DNA of 64,000 nucleotides from Alkalihalobacterium elongatum (GCF_019024285.1 NZ_WMKZ01000020.1:1-64000); one strand, 5' to 3'. Positions 1 to 8,916 are shown, counted from the stretch's first letter. Numbers and translations: made by a program. The notes: generated from the letters alone by a model not told the origin.

Positions 1-77
1 TCAACAACTTCTACGATAGGAGTTTTTTTTATGTCTGTAAATACTATTTTTTGAAAAAATGGAACTATTTTAAAGGC

Positions 78-103
78 GTGCAACGCCAGTGGGACAGACC
101 CCT
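78..103. repeat. F1 palindrome, half copy
   Basis: Right half of the F1 element (CAGTGGGACAGACCCCTA). Its outer edge forms the TAG stop of the minus-strand gene ending at 102, as in two other minus genes of this window. Confidence 0.7.
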
Positions 104-895
104 ATGTATATATAAAAAAAAGTAAACTTAACAGAAAGAGGCCTACAATAAGTGTGAGCCCCAACCTTACTACCCTACGAACGGTATCTACCAAAGAACT
201 CCAGATCCTTTTCTTCTTTTTAAAGACCACCACTTTATCTCCACCATCAGTCTGGGGATCATTAGAAGTAGAACTCTTTTGCACATGGTAGTCACGAGAC
301 ACTGTGGTTGCTTCAGCAGGATTTAAACGAAAGAACCGTTCACTTATTCCTCTTGATTTAGCTGATAATCTCTTTTGTATCACTAATTCTAACTGTTCTT
401 CGTCCTCTCTAATAAAATCAGCTTCCTCCCAATACTCTCTGGCTACGCAATAATCCAGTGAATATCCTCTCGCATCACGTTCAATATAGCAATCTAAATA
501 TTCTCTAGCCGTTCCATATTCAGTAGCGTAATATAAATCAGGATAGTAAATATACTGGAAAGCGTGCCTCATTTCGTGTGATAAAATTGATATTAAATAG
601 TAATGATCAATCATATCAATATGGTTTCTATCTGCGTAATAAAACCCACCCATACCACCATCTAGTTCATGTCCTCTAGGGTAAATTGTGATCGTAGGGT
701 ATACCTTTAAATTTTCAGCAATACGATCATAATTTTTAAATAGCGTCGACTTAGTAAAGTCATCTAAGTGACCTATAATTGTTATCTTAGATTCGGCACT
801 TGTTCTCTCATTTAGTCCGTTTAAATTATTAAATACAACTCCCCATTATTAAACAAATCTCGAGATTCATAAAATCTATTAGACAATTTGTTCAC
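102..895 (-). pseudogene. HExxH zinc-metallopeptidase-like protein with C-terminal membrane anchor, probably frameshifted
   Basis: The frame open from the TAG at 102 carries SHEMRHAFQ, an HExxH zinc-peptidase motif, followed about 35 residues later by ERDARGYSLDY, which could supply the third zinc ligand. A hydrophobic segment (VRLGLTLIVGLFLLSLLFF) lies at the very C terminus. The first ATG is at 653, but the same frame is open and protein-like up to 848 (reads ESKITIIGHLDDF, then IYPRGHELDGG) and has no start codon there. In another frame a GTG at 895 follows a GAGGAAGA ribosome site and reads MNKLSNRFYESRDLFNNGEL before stopping at 821. One base lost or gained between about 821 and 848 would join both parts into one gene of about 260 codons. 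Otherwise a shorter protein could start at 653. Substrate unknown. Confidence 0.55.
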
Positions 896-1019
896 TCTTC
901 CTCATATATATTTCCATATGTTTCATACGTACAGCTCTATCACCAAAAAAACTTCAGTGTTCCCCCCACAAAATGAGTCTATTAACCTATTTTTCCGATA
1001 CACACAACCTCAAGTTTGC

Positions 1020-1025
1020 TATAAT
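1020..1025 (+). promoter_or_regulatory. possible -10 box upstream of 1124 gene
   Basis: TATAAT at 1020-1025 in the AT-rich 229-base gap between the divergent genes. The matching -35 (GATACA, 997-1002, spacer 17) is poor. Confidence 0.35.
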
Positions 1026-1123
1026 AGTACTACAAATTACAAAATGTTACAATTTTCATAAATTAGCAGATTTAACAAGTAATGTAGTTGGACTATAAAA
1101 AAGGTTAAGGGTAGTGATGTTTA

Positions 1124-1768
1124 ATGGAAAATATTAAATTAAGTTTTTACGATTTTGTTGGAATATTGATACCTGGGTTTGGTGTTTTAGGAATTTTATT
1201 ATTAACTAATCAAAGACTTTGGGAAGTTTTTAGTAATATAGATTGGAATATCGGATATATAGTGTTAGGGCTTGTCTGTGCCTATATTTCTGGTAGTGTT
1301 ATTCAAACAACATTTCAGAAATTTTTACACTTGTGTGTTTATAATGGGGATACAAGTATTGAAAATATTGAAGATAAACATTTGAGAAGCGAAGTTATAA
1401 GCTCTATTAAAGAATACTATGGTCTTAATGAAGATCCAAAAGATGAAACAAGAACATTAGCAAGTTCAGCCTTAAATGCCCTAGGTGGAAAGGTGGATAA
1501 TAAGTTATTTGTTGCAATTTCAGACTACTTTGGTTCTCTAGCAGTATTATTTTGTTTAACATTCTTTGTACTAATACTCCATCCAGTATTTGGATATGTT
1601 TGGATTTTTCCTGAACGATTTAACTCATTTTTTGTAGTTTTACTTGCGCTTCTTTCTATAGGCATCTGTATATTGCTATTTGACCGCAGTAGGCAGTTTG
1701 ATAAGCGGGCAAAGAAAACACTATTTCTAACATTTCATGCTTACTATACAAAAAGTAAGAGTGCATAG
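1124..1768 (+). CDS. four-TM membrane protein of unknown function
   Basis: A 214-residue protein opening MENIKLSFYDFVGILIPGF. Hydrophobic segments lie near residues 10-30, 42-60, 130-152 and 165-187, with a charged soluble loop of about 65 residues between the second and third (EDKHLRSEVISSIKEYYGL). The architecture is two helices, a cytoplasmic loop, two helices and a basic tail. Many Firmicutes carry membrane proteins that begin with FYDFxGxxxPG, but I know no assigned role for them. The next gene (1915) is also membrane anchored and in the same direction, but an F1 half copy lies between, so co-transcription is uncertain. The ribosome site before 1124 is weak. Confidence 0.7.
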   Translation: MENIKLSFYDFVGILIPGFGVLGILLLTNQRLWEVFSNIDWNIGYIVLGLVCAYISGSVIQTTFQKFLHLCVYNGDTSIENIEDKHLRSEVISSIKEYYGLNEDPKDETRTLASSALNALGGKVDNKLFVAISDYFGSLAVLFCLTFFVLILHPVFGYVWIFPERFNSFFVVLLALLSIGICILLFDRSRQFDKRAKKTLFLTFHAYYTKSKSA

Positions 1769-1830
1769 ATCAACACAATGATTATTGAAGTTCAGAAGAC
1801 CATTGCAATTTATAAAAAGGGGTCTAAAAG

Positions 1831-1854
1831 GGGGTCTGACCCCCACTGCGTTAA
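1831..1854. repeat. F1 palindrome, left half
   Basis: Left arm only (GGGGTCTGACCCCCACTGCG plus TTAA), with no right arm. A second GGGGTCT lies just upstream at 1819, so the copy looks rearranged. Confidence 0.75.
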
Positions 1855-1914
1855 TAGAGATTATTTCAGGTACATAGCTGCAATTAAATTTAAGATCAAA
1901 ATGGGGTATAGAAT

Positions 1915-2760
1915 ATGAAAAACCTATTCATAGATTACTGGAGTGTGTTATTAGTTGTATTCTTATATTCAGTATTTGTTATTTTAGCATCAGTTTACTT
2001 CTATGAATTCCCACAATCAAAGAGTTTTGGGATTTATAATAGTGAGGATTCTTGGATAGGATTATTGATAAATCTAAATTCTAGTATTATTGATTTTTTA
2101 GTTTTTAGTTTTATTGTAGTTATATTGATTAATAAGCAAAGCAGTAAAATGCAACGGAATACAGAAGTTAAAATAAATAAAGAATTGTTAGAAATCAACA
2201 GAGAACAAGAAGGTCAACATGTAGCATTAATGAATGTAATAACACTTAAGAAGCTAATAAACTTAGGTTGTAAGAACATTAATTTAAGTAAGATATGTTT
2301 TAATGAAACTAGTTTAAGCCAAATTAATCTAAACAACAGTAAACTAATGGGTGCCAGATTTTTCAACTGTACATTAAAGAATAGTACCCTAGAGGAATGC
2401 AATTTTAAAGGAGCTATTTTTAAAGAAGCAAAGTTATCTAATGTAAATTTCATTAATTGCAATCTTCGTAATGGGCATTTTTCCAATAGTAAAGCTAAGG
2501 GAGTTATCTTTAAAAATTGTGACTTATATAAGTGTGATTTTTCAGACTCAAACTTAAAAAACGCTGACTTTAGAGGTGCTAGCCTTGAACATATTAATTT
2601 TATTGGTGCTAATTTATCACATGCTAATTTTAAAAATGTTAAAAATTTAGATTTAGAAAAGCTAAAACAAGCTAAATTACTAAATAAAATAAAAATAGAT
2701 CGTCAAATATACGACGATCTTAAAAAACAATATCCAGAGAAATTCAATTCAAATGATTAA
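1915..2760 (+). CDS. membrane-anchored pentapeptide-repeat protein
   Basis: 281 residues. Two hydrophobic segments (about 9-30 and 50-72) are followed by a short charged linker (KINKELLEINREQEG). From about residue 115 to 250 comes a run of pentapeptide repeats of the A(D/N)LXX type, for example CNFKGAIFKEAKLSNVNF and NLKNADFRGASLEHINF. This repeat folds into a right-handed quadrilateral beta-helix. Such proteins have varied roles (gyrase protection, scaffolding), and those fused to N-terminal membrane helices are mostly uncharacterised. The start ATG follows GGGGTATAGAAT, a usable ribosome site. Confidence 0.85.
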   Translation: MKNLFIDYWSVLLVVFLYSVFVILASVYFYEFPQSKSFGIYNSEDSWIGLLINLNSSIIDFLVFSFIVVILINKQSSKMQRNTEVKINKELLEINREQEGQHVALMNVITLKKLINLGCKNINLSKICFNETSLSQINLNNSKLMGARFFNCTLKNSTLEECNFKGAIFKEAKLSNVNFINCNLRNGHFSNSKAKGVIFKNCDLYKCDFSDSNLKNADFRGASLEHINFIGANLSHANFKNVKNLDLEKLKQAKLLNKIKIDRQIYDDLKKQYPEKFNSND

Positions 2761-2769
2761 TAAAAGCTA

Positions 2770-2813
2770 CGCTGAGCCCAAAAAACATAATTGAATATTT
2801 CATCGGCTCAGCG
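2770..2813. repeat. inverted repeat overlapping the tRNA-like 3' end
   Basis: CGCTGAGCC (2770-2778) and GGCTCAGCG (2805-2813) are perfect inverted copies around a 26-base AT-rich loop just after the pentapeptide gene. There is no T-run, so a terminator role is doubtful. The right arm is part of the tRNA-like acceptor stem. Confidence 0.5.
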
Positions 2814-2872
2814 GGGCTTGAACCCGCATCTCACTTAAGTAAGTGTGCTTTAACCAGTTAAGCTATGAGTGT
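2804..2872 (-). pseudogene. decayed tRNA-like sequence
   Basis: Read on the minus strand this 69-base stretch has a T-arm with a perfect 5-bp stem (GCGGG/CCCGC) around TTCAAGC. It also has a D-arm (GCTT/AAGC around AACTGGTTA) and a 3' acceptor strand TGAGCCG. The 5' acceptor strand (ACACTCA) pairs only over its last four bases. The anticodon arm reads CACTT-ACTT-AAGTG, so the loop is 4 rather than 7 bases and no anticodon can be assigned. Three missing bases in the loop plus a broken acceptor stem point to a dead tRNA copy, perhaps left by an integration event. Confidence 0.45.
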
Positions 2873-3447
2873 AAAATAATTATAACTTATTACTCTACTA
2901 AATTAAACCATTCTTTGAAACATTCATACAAATCTACTCTATATACAATCTGACTCTCCACCATACTTAAGCCTAATATATGTTTTGGTAGTATGAAACC
3001 CACTCACCCCTACTATCTATATTCTTCTAATTACTGGACGATATGCTACCATCATAACAATGCTCATATGTTTCTCTCCCTCCTCAATAAATTAGTAAAT
3101 ATCCTTCTATTAATTCACGTCAAGAGTAAGGAATCCTTTAATTCAAGAGCAGCGGAGTCTGTCCCCCACTGCGTTTAATACTTTATCCTAATGTGTGCTA
3201 GAATATGCAATCTCTTGAAAGTAATATTTCTCAATTTCGACAATTTTCGCTAAGGTAAGTATATAGACCTATGCTAATATTTTTATATCAGTATTCTAAA
3301 ACAGATGGGTCAGTTACTCGTTTCAGAGGAGATTGAGCGAACAAGGGGAAATTGCAGTTGTAGCTAGTGGAAAGTTGGTATATAAAAGTAGGTCTATGAT
3401 GGCTTGAGATAGCTAAAAAGAAGTAGAAAAGGAGTGTAAGGCACCCT
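2873..3447. other. gene-poor stretch
   Basis: No convincing gene. The open frame at 2993-3178 has no ribosome site and ends in an F1 fragment (3154-3176). The last 20 bases hold the ribosome site of the next gene (AAAAGGAGTG). Confidence 0.5.
3154..3176. repeat. F1 palindrome, left half
   Basis: GGAGTCTGTCCCCCACTGCG and three more bases. Left arm with one mismatch, no right arm. Confidence 0.7.
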
Positions 3448-4398
3448 GTGAAAAGTTCCTATAATTTAAATGAACAAACTTTGCTTTTTATAAATGATTT
3501 AGGACAGGTTGTTGAAGATGGGATTGTTTATACTACTGCTGACTTGGTCGATCTCTTCAAAGAATCAATGTACTATAATGATGTCCTTACAACGTATTCC
3601 GAACCTGCAGTAAAGAAAGCCATAGGCTATGCAGTGACAAGGTCAGAGCAATGGAACCGTATAAAAAAGGGATACAACCAAAAAGACTCAAAACTAGTAA
3701 ACTCTCCTAAAGAAAACAGAAATAAGGCAATTGTAGATATAAACATAAAGCCTCATAATAACAAGAAAGAAAATATTAAAACACAACCGCCCAATAAAGA
3801 AATGGATAACCATAGGTTAAGGGACTCCCCGTTCAGGAAAGAGCTTATTCATTTTCTAACAGAAAATTTATATAACGCACTTTTGTTAAAAAAGGAGATC
3901 AAAGATGACGGGCTGCGAAAATACCATTTTACAAAAGGTACAGGAGAAGACCTCTATTTTCTTACGGAAAGTTTTTATCGACAGAAGAACTTAGATTCTA
4001 AGAAACATAGTATTTCTGATTTTATTACTCAAAAAGCCGTCGAAATTATCGAATCTGGGGAGACAAGTAATAAGCTAATTTATGAACATATGGTTCCAAA
4101 GAACATCTACATCTCGGTTATAACAAGGGCAGCAATCCACGATCAACTCACATATTATATGATCTATGAATTATTAGATAAGTATTTTTATGTTTGTACA
4201 ATAGCAAAAAATTCGGAGAATGAAAAATTACCTAGTAGGACTATGGGAGAGGGCTGGGATCAAATAAATCCTTTTTACAGATATGAACAAGCGGATATTG
4301 TGTTCTTTCCAAACATTTATAACGAGTCTTATAAGGGGTCTGTCCCCCACCACGTTAATGCTTTACCACAGTTGAGGACAGACCCCAATAAAATATGA
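3448..4398 (+). CDS. unknown protein whose C terminus is encoded by an F1 repeat
   Basis: GTG start after AAAAGGAGTGTAAGG. The 316-residue product is hydrophilic, with no signal peptide or membrane segment. A lysine/asparagine-rich linker (about residues 70-125) separates an N-terminal part from a mixed helical C-terminal part. I do not recognise a family. From about residue 297 the frame runs through the F1 copy at 4335-4386, which encodes the last 20 residues (GSVPHHVNALPQLRTDPNKI). The native stop was therefore probably lost when the repeat inserted, or the repeat was adopted as a tail. The end overlaps the earliest possible start of the next gene (4395). Confidence 0.65.
   Translation: MKSSYNLNEQTLLFINDLGQVVEDGIVYTTADLVDLFKESMYYNDVLTTYSEPAVKKAIGYAVTRSEQWNRIKKGYNQKDSKLVNSPKENRNKAIVDINIKPHNNKKENIKTQPPNKEMDNHRLRDSPFRKELIHFLTENLYNALLLKKEIKDDGLRKYHFTKGTGEDLYFLTESFYRQKNLDSKKHSISDFITQKAVEIIESGETSNKLIYEHMVPKNIYISVITRAAIHDQLTYYMIYELLDKYFYVCTIAKNSENEKLPSRTMGEGWDQINPFYRYEQADIVFFPNIYNESYKGSVPHHVNALPQLRTDPNKI
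4335..4386. repeat. F1 palindrome inside a reading frame
   Basis: Variant with longer centre (CACGTTAATGCTTTACCACA) between GGGGTCTGTCCCCCAC and a mismatched right arm ending GACAGACCCC. It is translated as the tail of the 3448 gene. Confidence 0.85.
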
Positions 4399-4412
4399 AA
4401 AGAGCTAAAACT

Positions 4413-5450
4413 ATGAAAAAACGATTACTCCTTATATTAATTATTATGCTAGCTTTCACCACCCTCTTTGCATGCTCAAATAATGAGTATCAAAAGGCGG
4501 TGGATCAAGGGATTGAGAGCTTAGGAGAGAAAGATTACCATAAGGCAGCACTGTATTTTGAATTAGCTTTGAAAGAGAAGGCCAACGATGAACAAGCTGC
4601 CGCATACTATGAGCAGGCAAAAGAGATGGCCAATGCTTTGGAAGCAGCCGAACAAGGGGATTTTGAAAAAGCACTACAATCTCTTTCGGTTGTGATCAAC
4701 CAAGAAAACGGGTTGAAATCACTTCAGGAGGAAGCAAAAAAACTAGAGGAACAAATTCAAGCAAAAAAAGAAATAGTCACTAATTTTGAAGAAAAGCTAG
4801 AACAAGTTAAAGGTCTTAGCTTCAAGGAAAATTATAATGAGATCAAAAGAAAGATACAGCTTTTAGAGGAAACCATTCGCTCAAATGACATTCTAGCAGC
4901 CTATCAAGCTGATGTAACAAAGTTAAAAGAACAGCTCGAAAGCTTTTTAAAGGAAAAGGAAGAAGCAGAGCAAAAGAAAAAAGAGGAGGCTTTAAAGCAG
5001 GAGGAAGCGAAGAAACAAGAAGAAGCTAGGAAAAAACAAGTTTCTTATCAGACTTATAAAAATGAACGGTTTGGCTTTTCGATTCAATATCCGAGTGATT
5101 TAACGATGGCACCTCCCCCAACAAACGATGATGGTAGAAGGTTTTACAACGATGAGCTTGAAGTCGTAGCCTTTGGCGGCCATACAAATGTCATTGATAT
5201 GGACGAAACGATCGAAACTTATTATTATGATGATTTAAATAGGATTTCTGGGTCGATTGGTTATCAAAGGATGACAGAAGATTGGTATGTGATCTCCTAT
5301 AATCAAAACGGGACGATTGTATATAAGAAGTTCTTCTTTAACGATAGTACGTTTAATACGTTTATTATTAGTTACCCTGCGAGTAAACAAGCACGATATG
5401 GTCCGATTACCGAGCATATTGCAAATACCTTTGTTGCTGCGACCTATTAA
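4413..5450 (+). CDS. lipoprotein with TPR-like N-terminal part and coiled coil
   Basis: A signal peptide (MKKRLLLILIIMLAFTT) ends in the lipobox LFAC, so the mature protein is predicted to be lipid-anchored outside the membrane. Residues about 25-95 look like two TPR units (QGIESLGEKDYHKAALYFELAL). Next comes a long charged coiled coil (about 105-205, rich in KEEAEQKKKEEALKQEEAKK). A C-terminal globular domain of about 130 residues begins NERFGFSIQYPSDL, a pattern common in PsbP/DcrB-like secreted domains. An ATG at 4395 is in frame but lacks a ribosome site, so I place the start at 4413. A decayed copy of the C-terminal domain plus the following F1 repeat is at 44590-44905. Confidence 0.75.
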   Translation: MKKRLLLILIIMLAFTTLFACSNNEYQKAVDQGIESLGEKDYHKAALYFELALKEKANDEQAAAYYEQAKEMANALEAAEQGDFEKALQSLSVVINQENGLKSLQEEAKKLEEQIQAKKEIVTNFEEKLEQVKGLSFKENYNEIKRKIQLLEETIRSNDILAAYQADVTKLKEQLESFLKEKEEAEQKKKEEALKQEEAKKQEEARKKQVSYQTYKNERFGFSIQYPSDLTMAPPPTNDDGRRFYNDELEVVAFGGHTNVIDMDETIETYYYDDLNRISGSIGYQRMTEDWYVISYNQNGTIVYKKFFFNDSTFNTFIISYPASKQARYGPITEHIANTFVAATY

Positions 5451-5503
5451 GGGGTCTGTCCCCCACTGCGTTACTGCTTTACAGTGGTGGGGGTCAGACC
5501 CCC
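5451..5503. repeat. F1 palindrome between convergent genes
   Basis: Starts directly after the TAA of the lipoprotein gene and ends 4 bases before the stop of the minus-strand protease gene. The hairpin could end transcription from both sides. Long-centre variant like the copies at 4335 and 6802. Confidence 0.9.
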
Positions 5504-5506
5504 ATC

Positions 5507-6712
5507 TTACTCTTCCTCGAACCACCAATCATCGTCATCAAAATCATACTCATCATCAAAGTCGTATTCCCAATCATCATATTCTTCATCGTACTCCAAA
5601 TCCCAGTCATCATAATCATAATCCCAGTCCCAATCAGTACCGTACTCGTACTCATAATAGTTGTCATAATCAAATTCCCAATCATAGTAATCATCGTATT
5701 CAAAATCAAAATCCCAGTACTCAAAGTAGGAAGAGTTATCCGAATAATCTCCGCCGTCAAAGTACCAGCTATCAATGTATTCCCATAAATAGTCATAGAA
5801 AAAGAGGCCGTCAGTATAATAGAACTCCGCATAAATTTGCTCTTCTGACATCGGTTGTTTAATCCATGACTCAATCAGTGGGTGTACCGTATAGATTGGT
5901 ATACTAAACCCAATGGACGAGCCTCTTGTATCTATCGCTGAGTTAATTGCTATAATCCTTTCTGTCTTCTGTGATACTAATGGGCCTCCGCTACTCCCTG
6001 GTGCAATCTGGGCAGAAGTCTGGTATAAATTTGAGTACACAAAGTTATCAATATAAAAGTTTCGGTCTACACCTGTAATATAGCCCATTGTCGCTGTATT
6101 CTGGTAGCCTAGTGGACTTCCGAGTGCAATGACTTCTTCACCAACGGATGATGGTTTTTCAGCTTCAATTTTTGATGGTTTCCTTCCAATAAAATCTTCT
6201 ACCTTAAGAATTGCGACATCGGTTTCATTTGAATAACCAATGACCTTCCCTGCATGCTCTGTTCCACTAATAGAGGTTACCAGTACATCAATACTGCCCT
6301 CTACGACATGTGCATTTGTTACGACAATACCAGTATCATTGTATAAAAAGCCTGATCCTTGACCAAATACGGTGTGTATTGTGTAAACATTTTGCTGGGC
6401 ATCAGCAATAATGTCTGTAAGCTGTCGAACCTTATTTTCGTCTTTCGGTTGCTCTATTTTTATAACGGGTGGAGCTTCTTCTTCGACAGGTGGTGGTTCC
6501 TTGTCTAAAGAAACGGAAACGGGCTGTACCTCACTGGCTGACTGATGATCTCGAAGTAACTTTGACCCTTCAACAAACACCAACCCGCTCACTGATAAAA
6601 GTATTAAAACTAAAACTATTAGAAGAAAGGGCTTTCTTTTTCGTTTATTACCACAACTTGAACAAAATCTAGCTTCCTTGTTTAATTGAACACCACACTT
6701 TGGACAGTACAT
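5507..6712 (-). CDS. zinc-ribbon, membrane-anchored HtrA-like serine protease with acidic aromatic tail
   Basis: 401 residues from the ATG at 6712, which has AAGGGG seven bases upstream; an in-frame start at 6748 lacks one. Order of parts: zinc ribbon with C3, C6, C17, C20 (CPKCG...CSSCG); one membrane helix (about 29-48); a Pro/Glu linker; and a trypsin-like domain (about 95-290). The domain has H135 (NAHVV), D165 (NETDVAILKV) and S241 (APGSSGGPL), the full catalytic triad of the HtrA/DegP class. No PDZ domain follows. Instead residues about 298-401 are almost entirely Asp, Glu, Tyr, Trp and Phe. The protease domain is predicted to be extracytoplasmic with the ribbon inside. The role of the tail is unknown; cation or peptide binding are possibilities. 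Confidence 0.85.
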   Translation of the reverse strand: MYCPKCGVQLNKEARFCSSCGNKRKRKPFLLIVLVLILLSVSGLVFVEGSKLLRDHQSASEVQPVSVSLDKEPPPVEEEAPPVIKIEQPKDENKVRQLTDIIADAQQNVYTIHTVFGQGSGFLYNDTGIVVTNAHVVEGSIDVLVTSISGTEHAGKVIGYSNETDVAILKVEDFIGRKPSKIEAEKPSSVGEEVIALGSPLGYQNTATMGYITGVDRNFYIDNFVYSNLYQTSAQIAPGSSGGPLVSQKTERIIAINSAIDTRGSSIGFSIPIYTVHPLIESWIKQPMSEEQIYAEFYYTDGLFFYDYLWEYIDSWYFDGGDYSDNSSYFEYWDFDFEYDDYYDWEFDYDNYYEYEYGTDWDWDYDYDDWDLEYDEEYDDWEYDFDDEYDFDDDDWWFEEE

Positions 6713-6801
6713 AATAATTTCCCCTTTTTGGTAGAGAATCTTAAGCATAGTTTCATTTTACTACATAATTTACCAACTATATAGTTCAAAATTACTAATA
6801 T

Positions 6802-6854
6802 GGGGTCTGACCCCCACCGCGTTAATGCTTTACCACATCGGGGGACAGACCCCC
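6802..6854. repeat. F1 palindrome
   Basis: Long-centre variant between the divergent protease and amidase genes (GGGGTCTGACCCCCAC ... GGGGGACAGACCCCC). Confidence 0.88.
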
Positions 6855-6986
6855 TTCAAAAACCTTGTAAACAAATCTCACAATCCATTTGAAATTACGG
6901 ACTCCGAAAGATACCCTTTAGTTATTCCAGTTAATGGGAGGTTAATAGAGAATATAAAAAAAGTAGAGGGAGTGGAAGAAAAAACG

Positions 6987-8624
6987 ATGAAGGTTAAAAA
7001 CAGCATTAAAAGCATAGTTGTAGTAACATTCGTGTTCATATTGGGAATATTTTTGCCAATGGGGGCCGCTTTCGCCCAGTCACCACAGGGCTTAGCTAAC
7101 AAAGTAAATCCAAAAGCAGCAGAAGCTGTATCGAAAAACCCCACTGCGGCGAAAGCTACTGGACTACAAAGCTTTCAGATTGAAGAAACAACGATAGCCG
7201 AGGTTCAAAGAGCACTTCAAACAAACAGAATTACATCGGTAGAATTAGTACAAATGTATTTAGATAGAATTGAAGAATATGATAAAAACGGTCCAGGAAT
7301 TAATTCGATCATTTCGGTTAATCCAGAAGCGTTAGAAATCGCAGCTGAAATGGACAAAATTCGTGGAAAAGGAAATCAGGGTCCATTGCATGGAATTCCT
7401 GTCATTTTAAAAGATAACATTGATTCAAAAGATAATATGCCAACTACGGCAGGTACAATTGCTCTTAAAGATAACTATGCTACTGAAGATTCCTTTGTTG
7501 CTAAGCAACTAAGAGAAGCAGGAGCGATAATTCTTGGAAAAGCTAACATGAGTGAGTGGGCTTATTTCATGACAACAGGTGCGCCTAGTGGTTACAGTGG
7601 TTTAGGTGGACAAGTTTTACATCCATATGGTCCAGATACATTTGCAACAGGAAGTGTTGGTGGATCAAGCTCGGGTACTGGGGCAGGGATTGCCGCAAAC
7701 TTCGCTCTTGTTGGGATTGGTTCAGAAACATCTGGTTCCATTCTTAGCCCGTCTAGTGCAAACTCTCTGGTGGGCATCAAACCAACGGTCGGGTTAATAA
7801 GCCGAACTGGAATTATCCCGCTTTCAAGCACTCAAGACACTGCTGGTCCAATGACTCGTACAGTAACCGATGCAGCGATTACACTTGGAGTGCTGACAGG
7901 CATCGATGAAACAGATCCAATTACAAAAACAAGTGAAGGAAAATCACTAACTGATTACACACCACATCTAAAGAAAGATGGCTTACAAGGAGCAAGAATT
8001 GGTATTGATTACAGCTTTGCAGGTGGTAATGGTCAAGCTCAGGTGGAACAAAGACGCATATTAGAAGAAGCCATTGAAGAGATGAAAGCACAAGGGGCGA
8101 TTATTGAACAAGTAACGATTCCAAGACCGCCATCTTCACACAGCTCAATTGTTTTATGGCATGATTTCAAACATGATTTAAACGCTTATTTAAGCAAGGT
8201 TTCAGATGATGTACCTGTCAAATCATTAGCAGATGTTATTGAGTTTAATAAACAGGATCCTGATGTTAGGATGCGCTTTGGACAAGTTCACTTAGAGCGT
8301 GCTCAAGGTATGAGCGACGACCCTCTAGATCCAACGTATTTAGACCATCGTGAAAAAGACTATAGATACAATGCAACAGAAGGAATCGATGTGGTTATGG
8401 CAGAACACGATCTTGACGCGTTATTGTTTATCAATAACCGAGGTGCTGGAATGCCTGCAAGGGCGGGTTATCCTTCTATTACAGTACCAGCTGGATACTC
8501 GAATGTAGGTATGCCAGTAGGTGTCACGTTTACAGGTATGGCATACAGTGAAGCGAGGTTAATTGAATTAGCCTATTCATATGAGCAAGCCACACAAAAA
8601 CGCGTTGCACCGAGCTTTGAGTAA
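6987..8624 (+). CDS. secreted amidase-signature family hydrolase
   Basis: 545 residues from the ATG at 6987, whose product begins with a clear signal peptide (IVVVTFVFILGIFLPMGAAFA, cut near AFA-QS). The upstream in-frame stretch from 6825 runs out of an F1 repeat and is unlikely to be translated. The amidase core has Lys142 (VILKDNID), the Ser-rich loop GGSSSGTG (cis-Ser about 228) and the nucleophile Ser251 in GSETSGSI, giving the Ser-cisSer-Lys triad of the family. The Arg usual two residues after the nucleophile is Leu here. Family members hydrolyse amide bonds of small amides, peptides or amidated substrates, so the substrate cannot be told. It is probably a monocistronic exported enzyme; an F1 hairpin follows the stop. 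Confidence 0.88.
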   Translation: MKVKNSIKSIVVVTFVFILGIFLPMGAAFAQSPQGLANKVNPKAAEAVSKNPTAAKATGLQSFQIEETTIAEVQRALQTNRITSVELVQMYLDRIEEYDKNGPGINSIISVNPEALEIAAEMDKIRGKGNQGPLHGIPVILKDNIDSKDNMPTTAGTIALKDNYATEDSFVAKQLREAGAIILGKANMSEWAYFMTTGAPSGYSGLGGQVLHPYGPDTFATGSVGGSSSGTGAGIAANFALVGIGSETSGSILSPSSANSLVGIKPTVGLISRTGIIPLSSTQDTAGPMTRTVTDAAITLGVLTGIDETDPITKTSEGKSLTDYTPHLKKDGLQGARIGIDYSFAGGNGQAQVEQRRILEEAIEEMKAQGAIIEQVTIPRPPSSHSSIVLWHDFKHDLNAYLSKVSDDVPVKSLADVIEFNKQDPDVRMRFGQVHLERAQGMSDDPLDPTYLDHREKDYRYNATEGIDVVMAEHDLDALLFINNRGAGMPARAGYPSITVPAGYSNVGMPVGVTFTGMAYSEARLIELAYSYEQATQKRVAPSFE

Positions 8625-8636
8625 TAGTAAATAAAA

Positions 8637-8680
8637 GGGGTCTGCCCCCCACTGCTTTAAAGCGGTGGGGGACAGACCCC
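8637..8680. repeat. F1 palindrome, canonical
   Basis: 44-base element after the amidase stop, followed by TTTCTTCTT. It may serve as terminator. Confidence 0.92.
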
Positions 8681-8760
8681 TTTCTTCTTAGAAATACTTT
8701 TTCAAACAATATTTTATAGGCTTCCTCTAGTAAATATTATTTGTTAAGTATCACTAACGT

Positions 8761-8916
8761 TTATTTTGCTACTTCATTTACAAACGGCCTTAGTCTCTCT
8801 GAAATATCGTCTACTAGTTTTTTTGTATCGATTGAAGAGTCATTACTAGCTTTATCATGAACATATTGCAGGATGTCTAGTAATGCCTTTTCATCTAATT
8901 TTGTCTTAACAGCCAA
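8761..8916 (-). CDS. small hypothetical protein (51 aa)
   Basis: The start is placed at a TTG (8916) because AGGAGGG lies nine bases upstream; the in-frame ATG at 8946 has no such site. The product is a short, soluble, mostly helical protein (KLDEKALLDILQYVHDKA ... LVDDISERLRPFVNEVAK). I do not recognise a family. It stands alone between two F1 hairpins. Confidence 0.6.
   Translation of the reverse strand: MAVKTKLDEKALLDILQYVHDKASNDSSIDTKKLVDDISERLRPFVNEVAK

Noticed and set aside
2993-3178. Small ORF 2993-3178
   Set aside because: No ribosome site, and its end runs through an F1 fragment.
5494-5874. Open frames overlapping the protease tail (5494-5874 minus, 5317-5862 plus)
   Set aside because: They mirror the low-complexity Asp/Tyr codons of the real gene; compositions (runs of Ile/Met/Thr or His/Asn/Pro) are not protein-like and there are no ribosome sites.
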